Below, piece after piece: positions 26,620 through 35,409 of a stretch of 64,000 nt of DNA. Below the pieces are notes generated by a model that worked only from the letters and a program-made list of their open reading frames with translations, was not told where the DNA came from and searched no databases. Each line of letters opens with the position of its first letter. Position 1 is the first letter of the stretch. The stretch lies in contig NZ_CP020814.1 in NCBI RefSeq assembly GCF_002109385.1, positions 1,387,501 to 1,451,500 of the forward strand. Direction: 5' to 3'. This DNA comes from Halalkalibacter krulwichiae. GTDB taxonomy: Bacteria > Bacillota > Bacilli > Bacillales > Bacillaceae_D. The translations under genes were made by a program, and so were the position numbers.

Positions 26620-27459
26620 ATGGAACCTTTATTAAAAGAAGAAACAAGTAATAATAATAATGATTCACTTAGAATGAAGATTAAGCAGTTAATTGAACAT
26701 AAACACTTTCAGCCAATTGTGATTGCCATTATCTTATTGAATGGCTTGATTATTGTTGCTGAGACATATTTTACTGGTAACAATCTATTACTAGCATTAG
26801 ATAGAATCATTGTTTGGATTTTTGTACTAGAGCTAATCATCAAAATTATTGGACTTGGGTTTAGAGGCTATTTTTCTGATCGGTGGAATATTTTTGACTT
26901 TAGTATTGTGATAGGAAGCATTGTCTTTTATGCGACACCTTTTGTTAGTGTCCTAAGGCTCATAAGGGTGTTACGTTTGATCAGAATGATACCAGCCATT
27001 CCTGCATTACGAAAAATCATTGATTCCTTAATGAAGTCTGTACCAGCATTAACAGGGATATTAGGATTGTCCATTTTGATCTTTTCTATTTATGCGATCA
27101 TTGGGACAACCTTTTTCAGTGAAGTTCTTCCGTATGAGTTCTTTGGAAGCTTCCATACAGCCTTATTTACGCTCATGCAAGTTGTGACGTTTGAATCATG
27201 GGCAAGTCAGGTTGCAAGACCGATTATAAATGAAATTCCATGGGCTTGGGCTTATTTTGTTACCTTTATCATTATTGGGGCATTAGTTATTCTAAACTTA
27301 GTTGTTGCCGTTATCTTAAGCTATCTTGGTCAGGATGACGAAGCGAAACGAGAAGAACAGATGGACCGACTTTATAAGGAAAATCAAGAGTTAAAGCAAG
27401 ACATTAAGGAGATTAAGCAATTACTTCTCGACACAAATAAAAAAAGTGCAAAGCATTAA
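26620..27459 (+). CDS. Voltage-gated sodium channel, NaChBac family
   Basis: A 279-residue single-domain six-helix channel. S4 carries regularly spaced arginines Arg113, Arg116, Arg119 and Arg122 (VLRLIRVLRLIRM). The pore loop reads TFESWAS (Thr190 to Ser196), close to the TLESWAS selectivity filter of NaChBac from Bacillus halodurans, predicting sodium selectivity through Glu192. The C-terminal tail (about 240-275) is a charged helix suited to a tetrameric coiled coil. In alkaliphilic bacilli such channels support sodium re-entry for pH homeostasis and motility. The ATG follows a GAAGGGAG somewhat far upstream. Confidence 0.93.
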   Translation: MEPLLKEETSNNNNDSLRMKIKQLIEHKHFQPIVIAIILLNGLIIVAETYFTGNNLLLALDRIIVWIFVLELIIKIIGLGFRGYFSDRWNIFDFSIVIGSIVFYATPFVSVLRLIRVLRLIRMIPAIPALRKIIDSLMKSVPALTGILGLSILIFSIYAIIGTTFFSEVLPYEFFGSFHTALFTLMQVVTFESWASQVARPIINEIPWAWAYFVTFIIIGALVILNLVVAVILSYLGQDDEAKREEQMDRLYKENQELKQDIKEIKQLLLDTNKKSAKH

Positions 27460-27473
27460 ATAACGTAAACTAG

Positions 27474-27521
27474 GGGTCGTCTCAAAAGGTTTGGTTTAAC
27501 CTTTTGAGACGACCCTTTTTT
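27474..27521. terminator. Bidirectional terminator with TCTC..GAGA core, copy 2
   Basis: An 18-base perfect stem (27474-27491 with 27498-27515), a six-base loop and a T run. It has the same core (TCTCAAAAGG/CCTTTTGAGA) as the hairpin at 45712. Confidence 0.9.
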
Positions 27522-27616
27522 GAGACAGCTCTTGAATTAAATCGTGAAATATAAATTCACTTAATAATAGAAATAAAAGAGGATTGAGGCTCTTACTTTC
27601 CTCAATCCTAGTGTTA

Positions 27617-28383
27617 TTATGATCCAAAAATTGCTTGCATGATTAAAAACAAAACAGATGGAACCAATAAACAGCCTAAGCCTGTATAGAAAGTTGCGGT
27701 CATTGCCCATAAGGGACTAGTTTCGGATCTGTTGCAGCTAATCCTCCTGCAACACCACTTGTTGAACCCATTAGTCCTCCGTATACAACGGCAGCACGCG
27801 GGTTATTTAACCCAATATATTTTGCAACAAAAGGGGTTGCAACCATGATTAAAATGGCCTTAATTAAGCCAGCTGCGATACTAAGCGCAATGACTTCTGA
27901 ACTAGCACCAACCGCTGCCCCTGTAACCGGACCAACAATATAAGTAGTGGCCCCGGCTCCGATTGTTGTTAAACTTGCTGCATCCGTATAGCCAAAGGAG
28001 AGGGCTACAATAACACCGACTAAAAAGGAGGAAAAGACCCCGACAAATAATGCTATTATCCCGTTAAGACCAGCTTTTTTTACTTCTTCAAGACGTACTC
28101 CAAAGGCAGTGGCTATGATCGCCAAGTCTCTTAACATTCCACCGCCCATTAAACCGATTCCAGCAAAGATAGAAATGTCGGCAAGGCCTTTTTCTCCACC
28201 TGTATGAATACCGCCAAAGTAAGCTAGAACGAGACCTAGAATAATGGCAATGGCTGAACCGTGGATCCGTCCTTTTGTTAATTTATTTGAGATAATGTAA
28301 GAGAGGTACATTGTAATTCCAACAAGGGCAAAAGCTGTAACAAGCCCATTCTTTTCTAATACTCCAGTCAGCATCTCTACCAT
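27617..28383 (-). pseudogene. madM: MadM malonate transporter subunit, single -1 frameshift
   Basis: MadM is the large subunit of the MadLM sodium:malonate symporter. The intact part (ATG 28383 to DPKLVPYGQ) has seven or so membrane segments and the family motifs IHGSAIAIILGLVLAYFGG and GAGATTYIVGPVTGAA. The frame is lost at a CCC on the plus strand (27706-27708); one extra base restores YGAMTATFYTGLGCLLVP and a tail ending in stop at 27617-27619, 255 residues in all as expected. As written the last membrane helix is missing. Probably a sequencing dropout. Confidence 0.85.
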
Positions 28384-28394
28384 TTAAATTCCTC

Positions 28395-28796
28395 CTATTT
28401 CGCTTCTTTTAACTGAATTTCATCTTCAGGAAAATTTGTATTGTCGTTACCGATTTTCGTTAATAAAGGAACGAGAGCGAAACTGACAATTGTTGCAAAA
28501 AGTCCTGCTAGTAGAGCGAGAGGACCACCGTCAAGAGCTGCAACAACGTTTTGTTGGGCCGCCATTGCGACAACAACAGGAATATAGATGGAACTCCAAA
28601 ACTGTAATCCTTCTTGTGATTGTTCGTTTAAGCGCTTCTTCTTTCTTAATTTATCTACCAACAATACGAGAAGAAGCATCCCAATCCCAACACCGCCAAC
28701 ATTAGCGCTTACACCAACGAGACCTCCTAGTAAATCACCCAAAAAGACACCAATCAACATACAAATGGACAGTAAAGCAACTCCGTAAATAACCAT
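28395..28796 (-). CDS. madL: MadL malonate transporter subunit
   Basis: A 133-residue protein with four membrane segments, matching the small subunit of the MadLM malonate:sodium symporter (MVIYGVALLSICMLIGVFLGDLLG; IYIPVVVAMAAQQNVVAAL). It is followed after 11 bases by madM. AAGGATGTG precedes ATG 28796. The pair is divergent from the GntR gene and imports malonate for the decarboxylase operon on the other side. Confidence 0.9.
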   Translation of the reverse strand: MVIYGVALLSICMLIGVFLGDLLGGLVGVSANVGGVGIGMLLLVLLVDKLRKKKRLNEQSQEGLQFWSSIYIPVVVAMAAQQNVVAALDGGPLALLAGLFATIVSFALVPLLTKIGNDNTNFPEDEIQLKEAK

Positions 28797-28938
28797 TTAC
28801 TCACATCCTTCATATCGTTTTTTGTGTTACAGGTAATAAGGTGATAGCGGTTAAAGATAAGGAGAAACAGAAAAGTAGAAAGCCAAAGAGGTAATTTGTA
28901 AGGTTTTATGAAGTAAGAAAGTGGATCCCTCCTTTACA

Positions 28939-28967
28939 TTTGTAAGCGTTTGCAACTGTGGTGTCAA
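28939..28967 (-). promoter_or_regulatory. madLM promoter
   Basis: On the minus strand a perfect TTGACA (28962-28967) and TACAAA (28939-28944) are 17 bases apart. The cre box covers the -10 and spacer, and a GTCGAC site overlaps the -35, so both CcpA and the local GntR protein could block it. Confidence 0.65.
28940..28954. promoter_or_regulatory. cre box in the madLM promoter
   Basis: TTGTAAGCGTTTGCA matches WTGNAANCGNWNNCW at every fixed position. It indicates catabolite repression of malonate uptake. Confidence 0.7.
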
Positions 28968-28978
28968 CTGTCGACTGA
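28967..28978. promoter_or_regulatory. GTCGAC operator 1 (madLM)
   Basis: ACTGTCGACTGA, an imperfect palindrome centred on GTCGAC, abuts the madLM -35. Related sites occur at 29082 and 29836, all flanking malonate genes. Confidence 0.6.
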
Positions 28979-29046
28979 AAGTTCTAAAACCAATGATAGT
29001 AGGGTCTAAAGGAAAATGCAACTATTATTTTAAATTTTCTAAAATA

Positions 29047-29076
29047 TTGAAAACGTATTGTGAGTTGTTGTATAAT
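29047..29076 (+). promoter_or_regulatory. Promoter of the malonate GntR gene
   Basis: TTGAAA (29047-29052) and TATAAT (29071-29076) are 18 bases apart, 58 bases before ATG 29135. Confidence 0.65.
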
Positions 29077-29081
29077 GATAA

Positions 29082-29094
29082 TCGACAGTCGACC
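29082..29094. promoter_or_regulatory. GTCGAC operator 2 (gntR autoregulation)
   Basis: TCGACAGTCGACC lies at the expected transcription start, directly after the -10 hexamer. This position implies that the regulator represses its own gene. Confidence 0.6.
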
Positions 29095-29134
29095 ATGCTG
29101 TTGTAGTCTATTAAGAAAGCGGGTGAGATATTCC

Positions 29135-29800
29135 ATGAGTAATATGGATCTTAGTAATAATTCGTTATCAAATAAAATTGCAGAACGAATTACTCAACAA
29201 ATTATCACGGGAGAGTTAAAGCCAGGTGAGAAATTAGTTGAATACGCGTATGCAGAAGAATATGGAACAAGTCGTGCACCGGTGAGAGAGGCTCTTTATC
29301 TTCTAACGATTGAAGGTCTAGTAGAGCGAATTCCTCGAAAAGGTGCAGTTGTCAAAAGCTACACGGAAGCTGAGATCATTGATTTACTTGAAATTAGAAT
29401 TATGTTGGAATCTCTCGTCATGAAACGAATTCTTGAAAGAGGAGTAGATCTTTCTATTGTAAACAAAATGAAAGAGCTACTAAAAGATATGAAAGAAGAA
29501 AAGGATTATAAAAAATACACAAAATTAAATCATGCTTTTCATATGTGCTTAATAGAGATGAGTAAGAGTGAAATTATTAAAAATATGTACGTTCGTATGG
29601 AACTACCTTTGTTAACGATTCAAAGCATGTCATTTGCTAGTGAGGGAAATATTGAAAAATCCATTAAAGAACATGCATTAATTGTAGATTTACTAAGTAA
29701 CAATAAATTAACAGAGGCTATTCATATGGTAAATAAACACAATGAATATGTGATAACAAGCATGCAAAAGCTTTTGAAAATGAATGCAAATGAGTATTAG
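29135..29800 (+). CDS. mdcY: GntR/FadR-family regulator of malonate genes
   Basis: A 221-residue regulator. Residues about 10-75 form the GntR winged helix (ITGELKPGEKLVEYAYAEEYGTSRAPVREALYLL). Residues about 85-215 form an all-helical FCD ligand domain (EIRIMLESLVMKRIL, LNHAFHMCLIEMSKSEIIKNMY, EHALIVDLL). ATG 29135 is preferred over upstream in-frame codons that fall inside the promoter. It sits between madLM and mdcHABCDEG with GTCGAC palindromes at all three start regions, as for MdcY/MatR, which respond to malonate or malonyl-CoA in proteobacteria. The symbol is by analogy. Confidence 0.85.
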   Translation: MSNMDLSNNSLSNKIAERITQQIITGELKPGEKLVEYAYAEEYGTSRAPVREALYLLTIEGLVERIPRKGAVVKSYTEAEIIDLLEIRIMLESLVMKRILERGVDLSIVNKMKELLKDMKEEKDYKKYTKLNHAFHMCLIEMSKSEIIKNMYVRMELPLLTIQSMSFASEGNIEKSIKEHALIVDLLSNNKLTEAIHMVNKHNEYVITSMQKLLKMNANEY

Positions 29801-29835
29801 CCTATTGAGCATTAATAGGCTTCTACACAAAATAA

Positions 29836-29847
29836 ATTGTCGACAAT
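29836..29847. promoter_or_regulatory. GTCGAC operator 3 (mdc operon)
   Basis: ATTGTCGACAAT is a perfect 12-base palindrome 27 bases before mdcH, followed by a half site TCGACT. It closely parallels the ATTGTATACAAT operators described for MdcY. Confidence 0.75.
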
Positions 29848-29874
29848 CGACTTTGTTTTGAGAAAGGAGGCATT

Positions 29875-30810
29875 ATGAAGGTTGCCTTTTTGTTTCCTGG
29901 CCAAGGTTCCCAACAAGCGAATATGCTTCATGATCTACCAAGAAGCTCTATCGTTGATGAGGCTTTAAGAGAAGCAAGTGAAGCTTTAGAAGAAGATGTC
30001 TTGCATCTAGATACGAAAGAGTCACTCCGTTCGACGGTTGCGGTGCAAATTTCTTTACTTGTAGCGAGCGTTGCTTCAGCAAGACTTCTAGAAGAACAAG
30101 GGGTGAAACCTGATGCAGTAGCAGGTCACTCTGTTGGGGCTTATGGAGCTGCAGTAGTTGCAAATGTTCTTTCGTTCCAAGATGCTGTTAAGATAGTGAA
30201 ATTAAGAGGCGAACTAATGGAAAGAGCCTATCCGTCTGGCTATGGTATGGGAGTTGTATCAGGAATAATGTCCAATCAGCTTGAGAGAATCATTGGTCAG
30301 TTGTCCATTAATAACGAACCAATTTATCTCACAAATATTAATTCACCAAATCAAGTAACTATTTCAGGATCGGTTAAGGGAATCAATAAGCTACTTCTAG
30401 CAGTAAAAAAAGAAGGGGCTCGTAAAGCCGAATTATTGCAAGTGAATGTTCCGTCCCATTGTGAGTTAATGAAGCCCATTGCTAATGAGCTGGCATGTGC
30501 ATTAGAACAAATAACGTTTCGCAACCCGAGGATCCCATTTGCTTCAAATCGAACAGCTCGCTTGTTGCGAAACGCGCAGTTGATTAAAGAAGAATTAGCT
30601 TTCAATGTTTCAAAGCCCGTCAGGTGGCATGAAATCACGCAAATACTTTATGAGAGGGGGACGCGGTTATTTGTGGAGTTACCGCCAAATCATGTGTTAA
30701 CCGATCTTGCAAGCGCAGCATTTCCTGATGCTAGGGCAATCTCTGTAATGAAAATGGGAATTCGATCTACAAGTTTATTAATCAATAGAGAGCAGTCAGT
30801 AGAAAACTAA
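29875..30810 (+). CDS. mdcH: MdcH malonyl-CoA:ACP transacylase subunit of malonate decarboxylase
   Basis: A 311-residue acyltransferase of the FabD fold. FPGQGSQ near the start and GHSVGAYGAA with nucleophile Ser86 are visible; the active-site histidine is in VNVPSHCELM. MdcH loads malonate onto the thiol of the 2'-(5''-phosphoribosyl)-3'-dephospho-CoA group on MdcC to start the decarboxylation cycle. GAAAGGAGG precedes ATG 29875. It is the first gene of mdcH-A-B-C-DE-G. Confidence 0.92.
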   Translation: MKVAFLFPGQGSQQANMLHDLPRSSIVDEALREASEALEEDVLHLDTKESLRSTVAVQISLLVASVASARLLEEQGVKPDAVAGHSVGAYGAAVVANVLSFQDAVKIVKLRGELMERAYPSGYGMGVVSGIMSNQLERIIGQLSINNEPIYLTNINSPNQVTISGSVKGINKLLLAVKKEGARKAELLQVNVPSHCELMKPIANELACALEQITFRNPRIPFASNRTARLLRNAQLIKEELAFNVSKPVRWHEITQILYERGTRLFVELPPNHVLTDLASAAFPDARAISVMKMGIRSTSLLINREQSVEN

Positions 30811-30811
30811 A

Positions 30812-30826
30812 ACGTAAGCGTTTACA
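30812..30826 (+). promoter_or_regulatory. cre-like site between mdcH and mdcA
   Basis: ACGTAAGCGTTTACA differs from the cre consensus at one fixed position and lies just after mdcH. A cre inside an operon can act as a CcpA roadblock. Confidence 0.45.
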
Positions 30827-30855
30827 ATACGGATGAATTGAAAGGGGAGATTGGA

Positions 30856-32520
30856 ATGAGTCAACTAGTAAATCAACAGATAGCTAAAAAGAGGTCTTGG
30901 ACAACAAGGCGAGATGCAAAGGCAAAACGTCTTTCAAAGGTTGAAAAAATGACATGTGGAAAAGTGATTGCAACTGAAAATATTGTTCAAGTATTAGAAG
31001 AACTATTAGTCTCTGGAGATCGAGTTGTACTAGAAGGCAACAATCAAAAACAAGCCTCTTTTCTTTCTCAGTCTTTAACAGAGATCAATCCCAATAAAGT
31101 AAACCAGTTACATATGATCATGTCGAGTATATCAAGACCCGAACACCTTGATATTTTTGAAAAAGGAATTGCCAATAAAGTTGATTTCTCATATGCAGGT
31201 CCACAAAGTTTGAGAATGGCACAAATGCTAGAAGATGGGCAGCTGACAATGGGAGAAATTCACACATACGTTGAACTGTACGGCAGGCTGTTCATTGATT
31301 TAACACCTTCTGTTGCTTTAGTAGCTGCTGATAAAGCAGATGCGCATGGGAATCTCTATACAGGTCCGAATACAGAAGAAACTCCAACCTTGGTAGAGGC
31401 TGCGGCTTTCCGTGATGGAATTGTTATAGCTCAAGTAAATGAATTAACTGATGATTTACCACGAGTCGATATTCCTGGCTCTTGGGTAGATTTCATTGTC
31501 GTAGCAGATAAACCCTATCAGTTAGAGCCGTTGTTCACTAGAGATCCAAGACACATTACTGAACTGCAAATTCTTATGGCAATGATGACTATTCGCGGTG
31601 TATATGAGCGGCATCAAGTAGAGTCATTGAACCATGGAATTGGCTTTAACACAGCTGCGATTGAGTTATTGCTACCGACATATGGAGAATCACTAGGACT
31701 AAGAGGAAAGATCTGTAAGCATTGGGCTTTAAATCCACACCCAACCTTGATTCCAGCGATTGAAAGTGGCTGGGTAGACAGTGTTCATAGTTTCGGTGGA
31801 GAAGTAGGAATGGAACAGTACATTGCAGCTCGTCCAGATGTGTTTTTTACAGGAAGAGATGGCAGTATGCGATCGAACCGGACTCTTTGTCAGTTAGCAG
31901 GTCAGTATGCAGTTGATTTATTTATCGGTTCAACCTTGCAAATGGATCGTGATGGGAATTCTTCAACGGTAACAGCAGGAAGGCTTGCTGGTTTTGGTGG
32001 AGCGCCGAATATGGGGCACGATCCAGGAGGGAGACGCCATTCTTCTCCTGCGTGGTTAAACATGATGACAGCAGATGATCCACTCGCGAAAGGAAAGAAG
32101 CTTGTTGTTCAGATGGTAGAGACATTCCAGGCGGGGAATCAGCCTGTTTTTGTCGACTCGCTTGATGCGATTAAGGTACGTGACGATGCGAATTTAGAAA
32201 CGACACCAGTGATGATCTATGGAGAAGATGTCACCCATGTTGTGACAGAAGAGGGAATAGCTTATTTATATAAAACAGATAGCATTGAAGAAAGAAGGGA
32301 AGCGATTGCTTCCATTGCAGGAGTTACACCAATTGGCTTAAAGAGTACGGTTAAATCGAAATTGAAATTGCGTGAAAAAGGTATATTGGCTCTTCCAGAA
32401 GATTTACAAATTAGAAGAACAGATGCGAAACGATCACTGCTGGCAGCTAAAAGTGTAGAAGAGCTAGTAGATTGGTCAGATCATTTATATCACCCACCAG
32501 CTAAGTTCCGTAGTTGGTAA
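30856..32520 (+). CDS. mdcA: MdcA malonate decarboxylase alpha subunit
   Basis: A 554-residue acetyl-S-acyl-carrier-protein:malonate transferase. It shows the CoA-transferase-like family sequences (LTPSVALVAADKADAHGNLYTGPNTEETPTL, FTGRDGSMRSNRTLCQLAGQYAVDLFIGSTLQMD, FGGAPNMGHDPGGRRH, each recognisable in part). ATG 30856 follows AAGGGGAG; an in-frame TTG at 30838 is upstream of that site. MdcA swaps acetyl for malonyl on MdcC, regenerating acetate. Length is normal. Confidence 0.93.
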   Translation: MSQLVNQQIAKKRSWTTRRDAKAKRLSKVEKMTCGKVIATENIVQVLEELLVSGDRVVLEGNNQKQASFLSQSLTEINPNKVNQLHMIMSSISRPEHLDIFEKGIANKVDFSYAGPQSLRMAQMLEDGQLTMGEIHTYVELYGRLFIDLTPSVALVAADKADAHGNLYTGPNTEETPTLVEAAAFRDGIVIAQVNELTDDLPRVDIPGSWVDFIVVADKPYQLEPLFTRDPRHITELQILMAMMTIRGVYERHQVESLNHGIGFNTAAIELLLPTYGESLGLRGKICKHWALNPHPTLIPAIESGWVDSVHSFGGEVGMEQYIAARPDVFFTGRDGSMRSNRTLCQLAGQYAVDLFIGSTLQMDRDGNSSTVTAGRLAGFGGAPNMGHDPGGRRHSSPAWLNMMTADDPLAKGKKLVVQMVETFQAGNQPVFVDSLDAIKVRDDANLETTPVMIYGEDVTHVVTEEGIAYLYKTDSIEERREAIASIAGVTPIGLKSTVKSKLKLREKGILALPEDLQIRRTDAKRSLLAAKSVEELVDWSDHLYHPPAKFRSW

Positions 32521-32533
32521 GAGGAGGGATTTA

Positions 32534-33406
32534 ATGAGTTGGCAAACTGCAATGGATTGTAGTGAGATTTTAGCCCAGCATGCGGTAACAGCCTTGATTG
32601 AAGAAGCTGAATTAACGCCGAAGCCCGGTCTTGTTGACAAGCAAAATAGTGGTTCCCATTCAGATATGTCTTGTGAGTTGATGATTACGTCGGCGAAGGC
32701 GTTAGAAGAAACTTTTGCGCAAATAGCTTTAGTGTCTTATCAGCAAAAACCAAGTCAATCCCTTCGTGAAAAAATTGCTGAGATTGGCCGAAGTGGTGAA
32801 AAGGCTATGTTTCGAGCGACCGGTGGGGTTAACACTCATAAAGGTGCGATTTGGGCATTAGGACTTTTAATTTCAAGCAAAGCGATGGCAAGCCCCGATA
32901 CTGACAGTGAAACAATTGCTAAGTTAGCTGGAGAACTTGCCCGTTATCATGATCGCTACGTTCCTACTCAACAAACGAACGGGTTACGTATCCAAAAACG
33001 TTACGGGGTTCCTGGAGCAAAAGGTGAGGCAGAACAAGGCTTTCCTCATCTAAGGCTGATTGGCTTACCTGCTTTACACAAAGCTCGCCAAAAAGCAAAG
33101 TCTGAATTACATGCGAGGATTGATACGCTCCTTGCCTTAATGGCGAATTTAGATGATACATGTATTTTACATCGAGGTGGGATGGACACTTTGTTAGTCA
33201 TTAAAGAAAAAGCGGATCGCGTTTTGGTACAGGGAGGCGTCTCAACAGCAGCAGGCTGGGAAGCTTTAGCTGATCTAGATCTCGAGTGCGAACGACGTCG
33301 TGTTTCGCCTGGTGGAAGTGCTGATTTATTAGCCGCTACGATCTTCCTTGATGCGTTCAATACATCTACTAAGTCTAGATGCCTTGAATCAAGTGTTACA
33401 AACTAA
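32534..33406 (+). CDS. mdcB: MdcB triphosphoribosyl-dephospho-CoA synthase
   Basis: A 290-residue CitG/MdcB-family enzyme that makes 2'-(5''-triphosphoribosyl)-3'-dephospho-CoA from dephospho-CoA and ATP, the precursor of the MdcC prosthetic group. EAELTPKPGLVDKQNSG, RATGGVNTHKGAIWALG, RKRYGVPGAKGEAEQGFPHL-type segments and SPGGSADLLAAT are family signatures. ATG 32534 follows GAGGAGGG. It ends 19 bases before the mdcC start. Confidence 0.92.
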   Translation: MSWQTAMDCSEILAQHAVTALIEEAELTPKPGLVDKQNSGSHSDMSCELMITSAKALEETFAQIALVSYQQKPSQSLREKIAEIGRSGEKAMFRATGGVNTHKGAIWALGLLISSKAMASPDTDSETIAKLAGELARYHDRYVPTQQTNGLRIQKRYGVPGAKGEAEQGFPHLRLIGLPALHKARQKAKSELHARIDTLLALMANLDDTCILHRGGMDTLLVIKEKADRVLVQGGVSTAAGWEALADLDLECERRRVSPGGSADLLAATIFLDAFNTSTKSRCLESSVTN

Positions 33407-33425
33407 CTTTATTGAGGTGATTATT

Positions 33426-33731
33426 TTGGAAACACGTTTATATAAGTATCCAGCTTCTAAAGGCAATGTTCATCGTGCGCATGTTGGAGTCGTAGGTTCA
33501 GGTGACTTGGAAATATTACTTGAGCCATCTAATGAACCGTATGCTCAAATCGAGTTAAGAACAGGAATAGATGGGTTTGAAGCGACATGGAAGAAGGTAT
33601 TAGATCGCTTCTTTTCTACTCACGATATTGCGGCAACCATAAAGATAAATGATTTTGGGGCAACCCCTGGTGTTGTGTTATTGCGCTTAGAACAAGTTTT
33701 GGAGGTGAGCAGACGTTATGAAAATGCTTAA
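33426..33731 (+). CDS. mdcC: MdcC malonate decarboxylase acyl carrier protein (delta subunit)
   Basis: A 101-residue carrier protein. VVGSGDLEIL contains Ser25, the site that carries the phosphoribosyl-dephospho-CoA arm, and INDFGATPGVVLLRLEQVLE is the conserved C-terminal half. The start is a TTG at 33426, five bases after GAGGTGA, which gives METRLYKYPASKGNVHRA and the usual length; longer in-frame readings would run back into mdcB. The end overlaps mdcDE by 14 bases. Confidence 0.9.
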   Translation: METRLYKYPASKGNVHRAHVGVVGSGDLEILLEPSNEPYAQIELRTGIDGFEATWKKVLDRFFSTHDIAATIKINDFGATPGVVLLRLEQVLEVSRRYENA

Positions 33732-35409
33732 GGATAGCTTTGTTGAAAAAGATGCTAGGCAAAGAGCGATTGCGATCTTGGATGAAGGTACCTTTAGAGA
33801 ACTGTTAGGACCTTTTGATGGATTTGAATCTCCACATCTTCAGAATCAAGGAATTGTTCCGCAAAGTGATGATGGGGTTGTTCTTGGTCGAGGCGAGATT
33901 GATGGTGAATCGGCAATCGTTATTTCATTAGAAGGAAAATTTCAAGGAGGAGGAATTGGTGAAGTATCTGGAGCAAAAATCGCCGGAGCACTGGAATTAG
34001 CTCTTCAAGACAATCAAAAAGGTATCGCGACTCGACCTGTTTTATTGTTTGATACAGGGGGCGTTCGTCTTCAAGAGGCGAATTATGGACTATTATCGAT
34101 TGCTGAAATTGGTGCTGCGATTGTTGCGTTAAGAAACTACATTCCTGTTGTAGGGGTGATACCAGGAAAAATTGGTTCCTTTGGTGGGATGTCGATTACG
34201 GCAGGGCTATTCAGCTCATTAATTATTACACGTGAAGGGAGAATTGGGCTGAATGGACCAGAAGTAATCGAGCAAGAAGCAGGAATTGAAGAATTTGATT
34301 CGAGGAATCGACAGCTCATTTGGAACACGATTGGCGGTGTGCAAAGGCTTGCGACTGGGGGCGTTGATCATCTCGTTGAAGATGATCGTGAGACGATTCG
34401 AAACCAAGTTAGAGAAGTGTATCAAAGCGGACTCAATCAGCAACCAAGAAGTACACAAGTAGAATTATTTCAATCGTTGCTAATGTCAATTGACCCTTCG
34501 CAACATTTAACTCCAATAGAGCTGAGAGACATTTTCGAAAAAGTTAAAGAAGGACACGAAGAGTTAGTTAAGTATGTCGGTCATGAGAGTACAAAAGAAC
34601 GATCTAGTCGAGGACTTAAGTGGTTTGAAGCATTGACTGATCCGTCAGAAGAGGTTCATTCTCGTGTTCCGTCCGTGAAATGTGCAGATGGTATGCTCGA
34701 AGACGAGCGTGCCCGATTTATCGCAGTCGTTCCGAATCCTAATAGCCGCTTTCCTCGAGCGCGAAATGGAGAGGTAGGGCTAGAAGAAGGGTGGACGATT
34801 GCAGAATCGGTAAGGAATGCTATTAAGGAAGATGAAGGTGGAGACAAACGAGCGATCGTCGCAATAGTGGATGTTCCTAGTCAAGCCTATGGCTATAACG
34901 AGGAATTAGTCGGCATTCACTTAGCTTGTTCAGCAGCGGCTGATGCTTATGCAACAGCTCGATTAGCAGGCCATCCTGTAATTACACTTATTGTTGGAAA
35001 TGCGATATCAGGTGCATTTTTAGCACACGGTCTTCAAGCCAATCGGATTCTCGCGTTAAAGGATCCTAATGTGCATGTTCATGTCATGTCAAAGCAATCA
35101 GCCGCTAGAATTACAAGAAGAACGGTGGAGGAACTAGAAGTAGCAACAAAGCAAACACCAGCGATGGCTTATGACATTGACTCTTTTAAAAAGCTTGGTG
35201 CATTGCATGAATTAATAGAAGGAATCAATGCAGATGCCCCAGATGTTGAGGATTGTATTATCATAAAGGAGAAGTTACGAGCTGCTATTATAGATACGAG
35301 AGGTTCACAAACGGACTTAGGCAATCGTCTCAGGTCCAGAGAAGCAAGAGAAGAAGGGCGAATCACATCTATCTTGGTAAGAAAGCAGTTGGCAGAACAA
35401 TGGAGTTAA
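33718..35409 (+). CDS. mdcDE: Fused MdcD-MdcE malonate decarboxylase beta-gamma subunits
   Basis: A 563-residue carboxyltransferase-like protein that decarboxylates malonyl-S-MdcC. Residues about 1-285 correspond to MdcD (GGGIGEVSGAKIAGALELAL, FDTGGVRLQEANYGLLSI, GSFGGMSITAG). Residues about 300-563 correspond to MdcE (PSQAYGYNEELVGIHLACSAAADAYATARLAGHPVI, NAISGAFLAHGLQANRI). In Klebsiella these are two polypeptides; here they are fused, a known arrangement. GGAGGTGAG precedes ATG 33718. The stop overlaps mdcG by 10 bases. Confidence 0.92.
   Translation: MKMLKDSFVEKDARQRAIAILDEGTFRELLGPFDGFESPHLQNQGIVPQSDDGVVLGRGEIDGESAIVISLEGKFQGGGIGEVSGAKIAGALELALQDNQKGIATRPVLLFDTGGVRLQEANYGLLSIAEIGAAIVALRNYIPVVGVIPGKIGSFGGMSITAGLFSSLIITREGRIGLNGPEVIEQEAGIEEFDSRNRQLIWNTIGGVQRLATGGVDHLVEDDRETIRNQVREVYQSGLNQQPRSTQVELFQSLLMSIDPSQHLTPIELRDIFEKVKEGHEELVKYVGHESTKERSSRGLKWFEALTDPSEEVHSRVPSVKCADGMLEDERARFIAVVPNPNSRFPRARNGEVGLEEGWTIAESVRNAIKEDEGGDKRAIVAIVDVPSQAYGYNEELVGIHLACSAAADAYATARLAGHPVITLIVGNAISGAFLAHGLQANRILALKDPNVHVHVMSKQSAARITRRTVEELEVATKQTPAMAYDIDSFKKLGALHELIEGINADAPDVEDCIIIKEKLRAAIIDTRGSQTDLGNRLRSREAREEGRITSILVRKQLAEQWS

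Larger units (their letters stand above)
28797..29134. other. Divergent control region of the malonate genes
   Basis: This 338-base gene-free stretch contains the madLM promoter with a cre box and a GTCGAC operator on one side and the gntR promoter with a second operator on the other. About 130 bases between the two sets show nothing further. Confidence 0.7.
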
